A stretch of 20,805 bases of DNA from UBA2160 sp964588665 (GCA_964588665.1 CAZPQQ010000058.1:1-20805), one strand, 5' to 3'. Positions 1-8,720 are shown, counted from the first letter of the stretch. Translations and numbers: made by a program. The notes: a model not told the origin generated them from the sequence alone.

Positions 1-241
1 ATTGGAACAAGTAGTTCTTGGGACGCACCCGTATCCGGTGGTCGAAGACATGCCAGAGCAGGCTCGCTCGGGCTGCAGCGGGTCGGAGGCGGCTGGGAAT
101 GTGAGGCGATCTCATTAAGTTTGCGGCTCCCTGATGCGGCCTTCCACTTCCGCGCGTTTGGTTCACAGGTAACTCTTGCCAGTCCGATGCTCAAGGCGTT
201 CTAAGGCTCCGAATCAGCCTGTACAGGACTCGCCCGGTACG
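1..241. other. Left-edge region without a confident gene
   Basis: No convincing gene is visible. One forward frame is open from base 2 to a TAA at 116-118 and another from base 1 to a TAA at about 202-204. Either could be the C-terminal tail of a gene lying mostly outside the window. The short peptides carry no motif I recognise, so no product is assigned. The stretch from about 119 to 241 looks like ordinary intergenic DNA ahead of the trkH promoter. Confidence 0.3.
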
Positions 242-271
242 TTGACATTTACGATAGTGCGCCCATAAAAT
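242..271 (+). promoter_or_regulatory. Sigma70-type promoter of the potassium-uptake cluster
   Basis: A perfect -35 box TTGACA (242-247) is followed by an 18-bp spacer and a -10 box TAAAAT (266-271). Transcription should begin near 278, leaving a leader of about 120 nt before the TTG start of the TrkH gene at 401. The boxes are read directly from the sequence; activity is inferred. Confidence 0.72.
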
Positions 272-276
272 CCCAG

Positions 277-329
277 AAGGCGTCGGGCCGTGCGTTGACC
301 GTCAGCGGAGCCGCACGGCGAAAGGCGTC
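277..329 (+). promoter_or_regulatory. Stem-loop in the trkH mRNA leader
   Basis: GCCGTGCG (287-294) pairs perfectly with CGCACGGC (312-319) around a 17-nt loop, and the loop itself can form a small TGAC/GTCA stem. The hairpin is flanked by two copies of AAGGCGTC (277-284 and 322-329). It begins within a few bases of the predicted transcript start and has no T-run after it, so it looks like a leader structure rather than a terminator. It does not match a riboswitch I recognise. Confidence 0.45.
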
Positions 330-400
330 CTGCTCCCCTCGAGAACCGTATTTGTCTTGATCGGGTTGCGTCCGGCGGATTCACTGATGCGAGGAGCGAA

Positions 401-1828
401 TTGCGAGAGACCTGGGAACCGAAGCCCGGCGACAGGGTAATCAGGCACCCTCGACAAGAGGAACTCGACCCCGTACGAGTCACCGTTGAACAGCGGAGAG
501 TCCAGTCGCGCGCCGTTGCTTCACCTCTTATCATCATCTACGCGTTCGCCGCTCTGATCGCCATCGGGACCGCCCTGCTTTCGCTGCCTTTCACCCATGT
601 CGGCGGCGGTTTCACTCCTTTCATGGTGGCCCTCTTCACCTCCACGTCAGCGGTTACCGTCACCGGACTGGTGGTCCGGGACACCGCGGCATACTGGACT
701 CCGGCGGGGCAGGCGATCTTGCTTGTCCTGATGTTCGTGGGCGGACTGGGTTTCATGACGCTGGCCACGTTCCTGCTGATTCTCATAGGACAAAGGGTGA
801 CCCTCGCCCAGAGGTTGCTGATTCGTGAAGGATTGGGCGTGAGGCAACTGGGCGGCCTGGTCGAACTGACGATGCGGATCGTTGCCGTGGCGGTGGCCAT
901 CCAAATCGTTGGTTTTGTCGCCTTGGCCATCAGGTTCTGGTTTTTGTATCCACCAGGAGACGCTCTGTGGCAGGCGGTTTTCCTTGCTGTGTCGGGTTTC
1001 AACAACGCCGGTTTCATCATTTTCCAAGAAGAAGGTGGCACTGCCGCCTTCAGAACCGACGGCGCCGTCATGGGCGTAATCATCGTCCTGACGATTCTCG
1101 GCGCTCTCAGCTACGGTGTGATAATGGATGTCGCAAGCAGCCGGAGATTCTCGCTGCTGGGCCTGAATACAAAACTGGTCCTGGTCATGACGCCGTTGCT
1201 TCTCGCGTTGGGAATGGGGTTGTTCCTTCTATTCGAATACCAGAACCAAGGCACACTCGGCAGCATGTCGGTCGGCGAAAAGATGATAGCCGCGCTGTTC
1301 GAGTCGACCAACGCCACCGCTGGATTCAGCGTCGTAGACTACAGCGAGACCGAGCAGCACACCAATTTCATCATGACCAGCTTCATGTTTGTGGGAGGCG
1401 CGTCCGCATCCGTCGCCGGAGGGATCAAGATCAACACGGCAGCGGTCGTGTTGGTGGCAGTTATTTCCATGATTCGAGGCCGGGCTCATGCTTCCGCGTT
1501 CGGCAGGGAGATCCCCGAAGAGCAGGTCCGACGCGCGTTGGTCGTGGGCGCAATCTCGACTGCCATGGTATTCGTATTCGGGCTGTTGCTGGTCTTCACC
1601 AACGGCGCATTCGATTTCCTCAGCCTGCTGTTCGAAGCCGTTTCGGCTTTTGGAACCGTGGGTTTGAGCACCGGCATCACAGAGAAGCTGTCGTCATGGG
1701 GGCATTTCATCCTCGTCTTGGCCATGTTCGTGGGCAGGATCGGACCGTTCGCAATCGGTTTGGCGCTGATTCAACGGGCTGAAGGGGACCGGTTACGATT
1801 CGCTCAAGAACGCGTTACAATAGGTTGA
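401..1828 (+). CDS. TrkH/KtrB-family potassium channel subunit
   Basis: Membrane subunit that carries K+ inward through a pore of four M1-P-M2 repeats. The 475-residue protein is strongly hydrophobic after a charged N-terminus of about 40 residues. All four selectivity-filter loops are visible, with the expected glycines: VTVTGL (G89), GFNNAGF (G204), NATAGF (G308) and GTVGLS (G421). The length is near that of KtrB/TrkH proteins. The TTG start at 401 is chosen because GAGGAG lies at 391-396; the nearby ATG at 387 is out of frame. The KtrA-like gene follows 40 bp downstream, which supports a Ktr/Trk complex gated by nucleotide binding. TrkH and KtrB types are not separable with certainty here, so no symbol is given. 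Confidence 0.93.
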   Translation: MRETWEPKPGDRVIRHPRQEELDPVRVTVEQRRVQSRAVASPLIIIYAFAALIAIGTALLSLPFTHVGGGFTPFMVALFTSTSAVTVTGLVVRDTAAYWTPAGQAILLVLMFVGGLGFMTLATFLLILIGQRVTLAQRLLIREGLGVRQLGGLVELTMRIVAVAVAIQIVGFVALAIRFWFLYPPGDALWQAVFLAVSGFNNAGFIIFQEEGGTAAFRTDGAVMGVIIVLTILGALSYGVIMDVASSRRFSLLGLNTKLVLVMTPLLLALGMGLFLLFEYQNQGTLGSMSVGEKMIAALFESTNATAGFSVVDYSETEQHTNFIMTSFMFVGGASASVAGGIKINTAAVVLVAVISMIRGRAHASAFGREIPEEQVRRALVVGAISTAMVFVFGLLLVFTNGAFDFLSLLFEAVSAFGTVGLSTGITEKLSSWGHFILVLAMFVGRIGPFAIGLALIQRAEGDRLRFAQERVTIG

Positions 1829-1868
1829 GCAAAACGGGCGTCAATATCCAAGGTCAGGTGGAACAGGT

Positions 1869-2561
1869 ATGAAAAGACAGATCGCGGTTATGGGCCTGGG
1901 CAGGTTCGGTTCCTCGGTTGCCAGATCTCTGTACAACTTGGGCCACGACGTGCTGGCCATCGACAAGGACGAGACGCGGGTCCAAGGCATCATGGGCCAG
2001 GCGACCCACGCGCTAACCGGTGACTGCACAAACGACGCGGTCCTAAAAGAGTTGGGCATCCCGGACTACCACGCGGCGGTTGTGGCCATCGGATCGGACG
2101 TGGTGTCGTCGATTATGGCCTCGGTGCTGCTCAAGACCATGGGCGTTCCGTACGTCGTGTCCAGGGCGCACAACGAACTCCATGGGAACACGCTGGAGCG
2201 AATCGGCGTCGACAAAGTCGTTCACGCTGAAGAGGAGATGGGCAACCGTCTGGCTCACAGCATGTTCAACCCCAACGTCGAAGAATATCTGGAGATAACC
2301 CCGAACTTCGGCATCAGCAAGCTGAAGATCCCGCCCAGGTTCGTGAACATGAGCCTGAAAGAGTTGGGCTTCTCCAGTCCCAGGAACAAATACGGCCTCG
2401 TTGTTCTCGCCATCCGGCGCGGCAAAGACATCACGCTGAACCCCGACACCGACGATCGGCTCCGTGCAGGCGACTGGCTCGTTTTGGCGGGTCGAGACGA
2501 CATGCTGGACCGGCTGGAAGCCATAGCCGAAGATATCTCTCCGGTCGGCGCCCGACTTTAA
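1869..2561 (+). CDS. KtrA/TrkA-family RCK gating protein of the K+ channel
   Basis: Cytoplasmic regulatory subunit that should form a ring under the channel and gate it on binding ATP/ADP, NAD(H) or c-di-AMP. The 230-residue protein has the single-RCK KtrA layout: a Rossmann RCK_N domain (about 1-140) with GLGRFG (residues 9-14) and an acidic residue ending strand 2 (D32), then an RCK_C domain (about 145-225) containing LVLAGR near its end. AGGTGG at 1856-1861 precedes the ATG at suitable spacing. It is the only one of the three RCK proteins here with a C-terminal domain, so it is the most likely true partner of the adjacent channel. Confidence 0.92.
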   Translation: MKRQIAVMGLGRFGSSVARSLYNLGHDVLAIDKDETRVQGIMGQATHALTGDCTNDAVLKELGIPDYHAAVVAIGSDVVSSIMASVLLKTMGVPYVVSRAHNELHGNTLERIGVDKVVHAEEEMGNRLAHSMFNPNVEEYLEITPNFGISKLKIPPRFVNMSLKELGFSSPRNKYGLVVLAIRRGKDITLNPDTDDRLRAGDWLVLAGRDDMLDRLEAIAEDISPVGARL

Positions 2562-2630
2562 CCCGATCCCACCAGGGCAGGGTCCAATCGGCGCCCGAGG
2601 CCGACAAGATTTACACACAATGGTGAAGGC

Positions 2631-3077
2631 TTGAAAGTTAGCTCAGTTCTGGTTCCCGTCACCGGGGACCCAATTGACGAAGAGATGGTTCGTTTGGCTT
2701 GCGAGCTGCTGGAATCCAGTCGCAGCAGGGTACACATTCTCTATGTGATCGAAGTCGAACGAAGTGTCCCGGTGGATTCCGAGGTCGCTCCGGAGGCGGC
2801 GAAGGGAGAGCAGGTTCTCAAGGAGATGGAGCAGGTGGCCCGCAACTACAAATGCCAGATGGTTGCAGAGCTGGTTCAGGCTCGAACCGCCGGCGCTGCG
2901 GTGGTGCATCAAGCCGTCGACAAGGGCGTCGAAGCGATCGTCTTGGGCGCCTCTTACCATGAGAGATTCGGAGCCTATTCCTTGGGAGAATCCATCCCGT
3001 ACATCCTCAAGAACGCCCCTTGCCAGGTTTTGGTTTCGCGAACCCCCCTGGCGAAAGCGCAGGCCGGCCGCCTCTAG
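2631..3077 (+). CDS. Universal stress protein (UspA family)
   Basis: A 148-residue single-domain Usp fold: it opens with the strand VLVPVTG and ends with the typical APCQVLVSR strand. The nucleotide-binding loop of ATP-binding Usps (GxxGx9GS/T) is only partly kept: the segment starting GASYHERFG and ending LGES has the first Gly and the final small residue but altered spacing, so ATP binding is uncertain. The TTG start is taken because the in-frame protein begins at the first beta strand; the ATG at 2620 stops after four codons. Its place inside the K+ cluster suggests a role in sensing or tuning transport, as Usp domains often accompany ion transporters. The exact function is unknown. Confidence 0.85.
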   Translation: MKVSSVLVPVTGDPIDEEMVRLACELLESSRSRVHILYVIEVERSVPVDSEVAPEAAKGEQVLKEMEQVARNYKCQMVAELVQARTAGAAVVHQAVDKGVEAIVLGASYHERFGAYSLGESIPYILKNAPCQVLVSRTPLAKAQAGRL

Positions 3078-3113
3078 GGCGGTTGGGAACGCCGGCCGCA
3101 CCGCATTCGAGAA

Positions 3114-3560
3114 GTGAACGCACGCCAAGAGCAAACCAGACCCGGACTTCGACTCGTCGTGATCGTCGGTTGCGGCCGCACCGGCGCCGCCATTGCCGCC
3201 GCGATGTCCGAAACCGACTCGACAGTCCACATTCTCGATATGGACATGGCTGCATTCGACCTGTTGCCGGTCGGGCTCGTCGATGAAGGCCACATCATAC
3301 CCATACTTGGCGACGGAACCCTTGAACGGGACCTGCGCCGTGCATCAACGCAGGATGCCGACGTCTTCATAGCCGTATCGGGCAAGGACGCCGCCAACGC
3401 CCTCTCGGCGCAGATCGCCCACCACATGTTGCATGTGCCCAAAGTCATCTGCAGGTTGAGCGACTCCGTCATGAAAGAGATGTACGAAGGCCTCGAGCTC
3501 GTCACCGTGAGCCCCACCGGGTTGGTCACGGATCTGATCATCGGCGCAACCGACGGGTAG
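3114..3560 (+). CDS. Stand-alone RCK_N (TrkA N-terminal) protein, first of two
   Basis: A 148-residue protein that is just a Rossmann nucleotide-binding domain of the TrkA/RCK type: GCGRTG (residues 19-24), an acidic residue after strand 2 (D42) and the later strands typical of RCK_N (DADVFIAVSG). The RCK_C ligand-binding domain present in the upstream KtrA-like protein is missing, and the protein stops right after the last helix. The GTG start has only a weak ribosome site; the first 11 residues are probably a disordered extension. With the similar-sized protein starting 5 bp after its stop it may form a split TrkA, since classical TrkA carries two RCK_N units in one chain. Confidence 0.85.
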   Translation: MNARQEQTRPGLRLVVIVGCGRTGAAIAAAMSETDSTVHILDMDMAAFDLLPVGLVDEGHIIPILGDGTLERDLRRASTQDADVFIAVSGKDAANALSAQIAHHMLHVPKVICRLSDSVMKEMYEGLELVTVSPTGLVTDLIIGATDG

Positions 3561-3565
3561 GTGAG

Positions 3566-3994
3566 ATGTACGTTCTGATAGTAGGGGCCGGACGAGTTGG
3601 CGTTGCGGTTGCAAGACAACTGCTGACGGCGGAACACGAGATCACGGTGATCGACAAGGACCCAGACCGGTGCATGGTCATTGAGGAAGAGCTCGGCGGA
3701 ATTGCCGTGCTCGGGGAAGGCACCGAGGCGGAAATCCTGGGTCGGGCCGGCGCCAATCGAGCCAACGTGTTCATCGCGACCACCCGCCGCGACGACGAAA
3801 ATCTGGTCGCGTGCCAACTAGCGAAACACTGGTTCGGCGCGTCTCGAGTCGTCGCGCTGGTCAACGTGCCTGATCACGTCGAACTGTTCAACAGGTTGGG
3901 CATAGACGTGTCAGTCAACACGACACAACTCCTTGTCGATCGAATCGAGGATAGCCTCGGTACGATGCTGACAGAAGAAGTCGGAGGCTTTTGA
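3566..3994 (+). CDS. Stand-alone RCK_N (TrkA N-terminal) protein, second of two
   Basis: A 142-residue RCK_N protein with GAGRVG (residues 7-12), the acidic end of strand 2 (D30 in TVIDKD) and ANVFIATTRRDDEN, a close match to TrkA-type NAD-binding domains. Like its upstream neighbour it has no RCK_C domain. The ATG at 3566 follows the preceding stop by 5 bp, and its own TGA overlaps the pheA ATG, so the genes are very likely co-transcribed. It presumably acts at the same channel through a heteromeric RCK ring; this is inferred from gene order and domain type. Confidence 0.87.
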   Translation: MYVLIVGAGRVGVAVARQLLTAEHEITVIDKDPDRCMVIEEELGGIAVLGEGTEAEILGRAGANRANVFIATTRRDDENLVACQLAKHWFGASRVVALVNVPDHVELFNRLGIDVSVNTTQLLVDRIEDSLGTMLTEEVGGF

Positions 3995-4833
3995 TGGCGG
4001 ATCGGCTCGCATATCTCGGACCGGCGGGCTCGTACTGTGAGCAGGCGGCCATTGCTTACGGGTCGAACGCCGACCTCGTACCGTTTACGGGGATCCCGGC
4101 GGTGGTGGCATCCGTCGACCAAGGTCTGGCGGAGGAGGCCGTTGTGCCGATCGAGAACAGCCTGGAGGGCGGAGTCACCTTCACACTCGATCTGTTGATT
4201 CACCAGACCGACCTGAAGATCAAGCACGAGGTGGTCGTGCCGATAGAGCATTGCCTGTTGGTCGATGGCGACCTAACCGCCGCAGACATCCAAGCGGTTT
4301 ACTCGCACCCGCAAGGTTTGGCACAGTGTCGCGCTTATTTGACCCGAAACATGCCCGACGCCGTCCACGTGGCTTCACTCAGCACCTCCGGCGCCGTCGA
4401 AGACATGCGGAACAGCACCGTGCCCGCCGCCGCGATCTCCAGCCTCCGGGCCGCCCAACTTTACGATGCTCGTATATTGAAGCGAGGGATCGAAGACGAG
4501 CACAACAACCAGACGCGATTCGTCGTTCTCGCGCAGGATGACCAGGCCCGGACCGGCACGGACAAAACCTCGATCTGCTTCGATTTCGGGAGCGACGCAC
4601 CGGGGATGCTCCACGCCGCGCTGGGAGAGTTGGCCTCGCGCGGCATCAACCTGGTGAAGATAGAGTCGCGGCCGGACCGACGCAGCCTGGGCCGGTACGT
4701 CTTCCTCATCGACATGGAAGGCCACCGAGACGACCCCGACGTTGCCGATGCTCTGGCCGCCCTGGAGTCAGCGGCGTCGATGTTCAAGGTGCTTGGCTCG
4801 TACCCGATGTCCGTGAACTCCGCCGTCAAATAG
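3994..4833 (+). CDS. pheA: Prephenate dehydratase
   Basis: Converts prephenate to phenylpyruvate in phenylalanine synthesis. The 279-residue protein is the mono-functional PDT-ACT type: the N-terminal YLGPAGSYCEQAA, the VVPIENSLEGGV motif, the catalytic TRF motif (T174-F176), and an ACT domain with GINLVKIESRP (ESRP at 224-227), which binds Phe for feedback inhibition. The ATG at 3994 is preferred over the TTG one codon earlier because GGAGG (3983-3987) sits 6 bp before it. The start overlaps the stop of the preceding RCK gene, so it is translationally coupled to the K+ cluster although the pathways are unrelated. Confidence 0.96.
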   Translation: MADRLAYLGPAGSYCEQAAIAYGSNADLVPFTGIPAVVASVDQGLAEEAVVPIENSLEGGVTFTLDLLIHQTDLKIKHEVVVPIEHCLLVDGDLTAADIQAVYSHPQGLAQCRAYLTRNMPDAVHVASLSTSGAVEDMRNSTVPAAAISSLRAAQLYDARILKRGIEDEHNNQTRFVVLAQDDQARTGTDKTSICFDFGSDAPGMLHAALGELASRGINLVKIESRPDRRSLGRYVFLIDMEGHRDDPDVADALAALESAASMFKVLGSYPMSVNSAVK

Positions 4834-5336
4834 GCGGCTCTCCCCCGCGGGAATTGGCTTCGAACGCCGCTTCTGCTGATCTCGTCACGCGCGGTATGCA
4901 TCCGATCTGCTGCGATCGCGAAGCGGTACGCTGAACACCGTCCTACACCTGCTGATCCGCTTCCCCTTGTTGAGCCCGAGGCATCTGTCGACGCCTCGTG
5001 ACGGTCATCGCGCGTTGCCATTGCCGCCGAGTTCCCACGAACCGGTTCATGTCGGACGATCCCCAGCACAATTTGAATTGACGAACCGTCGATGCATCGA
5101 AGGCATTCGGGCGTGGTTATCCCAATCATTCACGACAATTACGGGCGAATGCATGGGCTTCATGCTGGAATGAGGGTATGATCGGCAACGAACTCACACT
5201 TGACGATCGGCAACAGGCTCTCGCTGGTCACGTCGCCTGCACAACAACATGTGATAGCACAAGGTGCGAGTGGGTGCTGGCGTAGTTCGTCATTGAGAGT
5301 TAACGGTGTGCGAATGTCCTCATAAGGAGTATCCAA
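4834..5336. other. Intergenic region ahead of the large surface-protein gene
   Basis: About 500 bp with no supported gene. One open frame at 4967-5173 lacks a ribosome site and any recognisable composition. There are isolated TTGAC-type boxes (5078, 5200) and a TATGAT box (5177-5182), but none pairs with a partner at good spacing. The clearest element is a 10-bp direct repeat at 5180-5214. TAAGGAG at 5323-5329 is the ribosome site of the next gene. Confidence 0.5.
5180..5214 (+). repeat. Direct repeat GATCGGCAAC, two copies 25 bp apart
   Basis: GATCGGCAAC occurs at 5180-5189 and again at 5205-5214. The period of 25 bp and the location 120-155 bp before the surface-protein gene would suit a pair of regulator binding sites. 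No protein is known to me that binds this sequence. Confidence 0.4.
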
Positions 5337-8300
5337 ATGATCTCTCGTACCCGGCTCGTATTGGTCGTGATCTCATCACTGGCATTGGTATCGCTGCTTT
5401 GGTTGCTGCCTGTCTTCGCAGCCACGGGAGCTGTGCAGTTCATTGACCCGACTGACGCAACGCAAAACATCGCGTGGGTGCATCAGAGTGGTCAGGTGGG
5501 TCTCCAAGTCACGGATTCCGATCTGGACGTAGCTGTCAAACGAGTGCTTCTGCCGGTCGACATGACTGAAAATGCGGCGACCGCCACCGTCGTCGCAGGT
5601 TCCAGTGCGATGACGCTAAACACATCGTCGACCATGTCCATAGGCGCGACCACCACCCCAACGATGCTGTCCCCCGGAGACTCGATTCTGGTCGGCAGCG
5701 AGACCGTAAGGTTGATTCTGTCGGTCGATACGAGCACCTCGCAGATTACGATGAAAAAGCCATTCAATCTTGCGTCGACGAGCGCCGCCGTCTTCAAAGT
5801 GACCCAAGCCCTCGCGTCCGCGGCCGCGTGCCCGGCGTGTGCGGCGGCACAGCGGGTGACCGTCGCAAACACAGGCAACGTCTTCTTTGCCCTGGACTCT
5901 GTGCCAATCAGCGACACCGGAAGCTCGGGTAATCCCTTCAGTTTCGCTAACCGCTTTGCCCCATCTCCCGATACCGTGGTCAACACCAACGACGCGGTTT
6001 TCACGGATGCCACGGGAGCTTCGGTAGCGAACACGATCACTGTTCAGTTCGTAAATGATTCGACCGGAATGGTAAATGTCGCTAGCTCGCAGGCGAACTT
6101 CACGTTCTACGCCTTGTATTGGGGAGCTGCGGCTAACGACACGGGCGCCACTGTGAAGGTGACTTCCCAAGTCGACCCTACCGGGATCACGGTTGTTTTG
6201 ACCGAGTCAGGTCCGATAACCGGCAAATTCCGTCTCAACATCCTCGCGACATCCAGTGCTTCCAACGCAGCCGCGAATCCGCCGCAATTGATGATGGCAG
6301 CCAATGACGTGATCACGCTCAAGTACACGGATGTCTCCCCCTCCGTGACGATCACCACGACTCTCAATGTTGAGTCGACCGCGCCAGTTTTCTCAAACCT
6401 GATTCCCGCCCACGGCTCCTCTGGGCAGTCAAACCGTCCGATCGTAGAAGGTGACATGTTCGATGCCGGCTCAGCCGTTGACTCGGACACGATCAGGGTG
6501 ATCTTCGTCATCGACGATGACGATGACGGCGTGATCGACAACACGTTGCCCCCGCAGGTGGTCGATGCCAACTCGTTGGGAGTCGTTTCCAGCATTAGTG
6601 GCGGCAACCACGTAAGGCAGCAATTGCCGTCCGGCATGGCGCCGTCGTCCGATGCCACCGTCTACTGGTGGCTGAAGGGCGACGACCGTGCCGGCAACAT
6701 CGCAGTGTCCGACAGACAACCCACGAACGACTCCTGCGACAGCGAGGCATTTGCGACCTTCGGCGCCTCGTTAGTGGGCAAAGACGGGGGTTGGACTTCG
6801 GATGTCGTAGGTTGCCAGCCGTTCTCGGTCAGAGTCGACTCCTCCGCTCCGGGCTTGGTTTCGGCCGTAACAGGTTCCTGGTGGGATGTCGCCAAGACAA
6901 CGACGGACAAGACTGAGACGGACGCAGAACAATCGAAGAACACCAGAATCCGAGTAGATTTCGACGGAGACCTGAACGGCGCCACAATCCAGGCGTCGGA
7001 CTTCCTCGTTGCCGGCTCGGCGCCCAGTGCCGCAGCTTGGCACTCAGGCCGCATGCAAAGCGTTTTCCTGACAGTGCCCGCCCTGGCTGCGGACGCCCGC
7101 CCCTTGATCGACCTGGTGGCGGAAGTCCAGGATGCAGCAGGAAATCCGACTAACACGGGCAGCATAGCGGCGGCGGTCGACGGGATCGCTCCGGCGATCA
7201 CCGTGACGGTGACTGGCAATGCTGCGTCGAGACCGGTCACCACCGGTCAGGTCACGATATCGCTGGTCGCCGATGAGGACGTCACAGTGCCTGTGCTACA
7301 GGTCGCCAAGGTCCTTGACGCGTCCGCCTCATCGACGCCCCTTGCTACCCCAACGGTGGTCCTCGTCGCACAAATCGATCCGCTAACTTACCAAGCCACC
7401 TACACGGGTCCCAGCGCGGGCTTGTACAACGTGTATGCCACCGCCAGCGACGTTACAGCGTCCAACCAGCGCGCGGTTGGCGAGAACACGGGTCCCATCG
7501 ACGTCACTTCGACAACGAACGCGGTGCTGTTCGAGGTCGATACGGATTTGACCACTCCGATTCTCGGGCTGGCCAACCCAAACGACCCGTCCGGTTACCT
7601 CGTTATGAATTTCCAAAACGAGGGCGCCGAATACGGATTGGACGCCAATGGCGCCACCACCACGGACCCGTCGACGGTGACAACCAGCTACGACACCCAC
7701 GCCACTACGACAATTCTGGCCGCCACGCTCGACGCCGTGGATATCCTCGGAACGCTGACCACGAGCGACGAAATCCTTTACCGGCATTTGCCGTCGGGCC
7801 TTACTACAGGCGCCCACACGGTGGAAGTCACGGCTCGAGACGCTGCCGGCAATCAGAATCAGTTTTCCGAGACGTTCACCGTGACAAACCTCACGTCAGT
7901 CGTTAACGCGGGTCCGGACGTCGCCGTGAACGAGGGCTCGGCGCTGGCATTCAGTCAGACTTCGTACATCGACGCCAACGAGCCCGACACGCACACCGCC
8001 GTTGTCGACTGGGGAGACGGCGTCACGTCCACCGCCACGGTCAACAAGTCGGGCTCAACCGGAACTCTGTCAGCCTCGCACGTTTACGCTGACGACGAAG
8101 GCAGTCCGTACACAGTTACGATTACCGTCACCGACAACGTGGACGTGTCCGACACCGACTCGTTCCTGGTGACCGTCAACAATCTCAATCCGACGGTCGA
8201 CGCGGGAGGCAACCAGCAAATCGCGACTGGCACCGTGATGAACCTTGCGCCTGCAACCTTCGGAGACTTGGGAGTCCAAGACACCCACTCCGCGTTGATC

Positions 8301-8594
8301 GTCTGGGGAGACGGCACGCATGACGCAGGCACGATAAACCAGAACAATCGGACGATTACCGCGTCTCATCTCTACGCGACCAACGGGCAGTTCCCGGTAA
8401 CGGTAATCGCGATAGGCGACGACGGCGGCTACTCTGTGGACACGTTCACCGCCACGATGGGCTCCGGCAGCTCGATTCCGACCGTGGCAATCGGAACCGT
8501 GACGATGCTCGTCATTATTGCGGTCGCACTGGGCGTTCTGCTTGCGGCCAGGCTCCGTCGAAAGACCGCGTCCGCGGACATGCGGCCCGCATAG
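5337..8594 (+). CDS. Large exported PKD-domain surface protein with C-terminal membrane anchor
   Basis: A 1085-residue exported protein of the envelope. It starts with a signal peptide (charged MISRTR, a hydrophobic core to about residue 27, and a VFA-A type cleavage site). Most of the chain is Thr/Ser/Val/Asp-rich beta-sandwich sequence with Ig-like segments. It contains a CPAC pair (C165, C168) and an acidic IDDDDDGVIDN loop near residue 391 that resembles a calcium site. Two tandem PKD domains follow (about 855-946 and 950-1040), each with a VDWGDG or VWGDGT motif. A hydrophobic helix (about 1047-1072) followed by RLRRK anchors the C-terminus. TAAGGAG lies 7 bp before the ATG. It is probably an adhesin, S-layer-like or polymer-binding protein; no catalytic domain was seen. 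Confidence 0.85.
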   Translation: MISRTRLVLVVISSLALVSLLWLLPVFAATGAVQFIDPTDATQNIAWVHQSGQVGLQVTDSDLDVAVKRVLLPVDMTENAATATVVAGSSAMTLNTSSTMSIGATTTPTMLSPGDSILVGSETVRLILSVDTSTSQITMKKPFNLASTSAAVFKVTQALASAAACPACAAAQRVTVANTGNVFFALDSVPISDTGSSGNPFSFANRFAPSPDTVVNTNDAVFTDATGASVANTITVQFVNDSTGMVNVASSQANFTFYALYWGAAANDTGATVKVTSQVDPTGITVVLTESGPITGKFRLNILATSSASNAAANPPQLMMAANDVITLKYTDVSPSVTITTTLNVESTAPVFSNLIPAHGSSGQSNRPIVEGDMFDAGSAVDSDTIRVIFVIDDDDDGVIDNTLPPQVVDANSLGVVSSISGGNHVRQQLPSGMAPSSDATVYWWLKGDDRAGNIAVSDRQPTNDSCDSEAFATFGASLVGKDGGWTSDVVGCQPFSVRVDSSAPGLVSAVTGSWWDVAKTTTDKTETDAEQSKNTRIRVDFDGDLNGATIQASDFLVAGSAPSAAAWHSGRMQSVFLTVPALAADARPLIDLVAEVQDAAGNPTNTGSIAAAVDGIAPAITVTVTGNAASRPVTTGQVTISLVADEDVTVPVLQVAKVLDASASSTPLATPTVVLVAQIDPLTYQATYTGPSAGLYNVYATASDVTASNQRAVGENTGPIDVTSTTNAVLFEVDTDLTTPILGLANPNDPSGYLVMNFQNEGAEYGLDANGATTTDPSTVTTSYDTHATTTILAATLDAVDILGTLTTSDEILYRHLPSGLTTGAHTVEVTARDAAGNQNQFSETFTVTNLTSVVNAGPDVAVNEGSALAFSQTSYIDANEPDTHTAVVDWGDGVTSTATVNKSGSTGTLSASHVYADDEGSPYTVTITVTDNVDVSDTDSFLVTVNNLNPTVDAGGNQQIATGTVMNLAPATFGDLGVQDTHSALIVWGDGTHDAGTINQNNRTITASHLYATNGQFPVTVIAIGDDGGYSVDTFTATMGSGSSIPTVAIGTVTMLVIIAVALGVLLAARLRRKTASADMRPA

Positions 8595-8720
8595 CGCGCA
8601 CTCTCGCCACCGGTAAGCCGACGCCGACCGTCATACGGACGACAGCTCGCTGGCGCGAAACCGGGGAAAATTCAGGCCAGAGGCGACGCCGAGCTCGTCG
8701 TGTCGACTGGCCGGCCGCCG

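Noticed and set aside
214..537. Minus-strand open frame of 107 codons opposite the trkH start
   Set aside because: Overlaps the trkH promoter, leader and N-terminus; composition is low-complexity Ser/Arg and no motif is seen.
2620..2634. ATG start codon in front of the usp gene
   Set aside because: It meets a stop after four codons and is out of frame; the TTG at 2631 is the workable start.
4967..5173. 68-codon plus-strand open frame in the gap after pheA
   Set aside because: No ribosome site, no coding-like composition, no recognisable motif.
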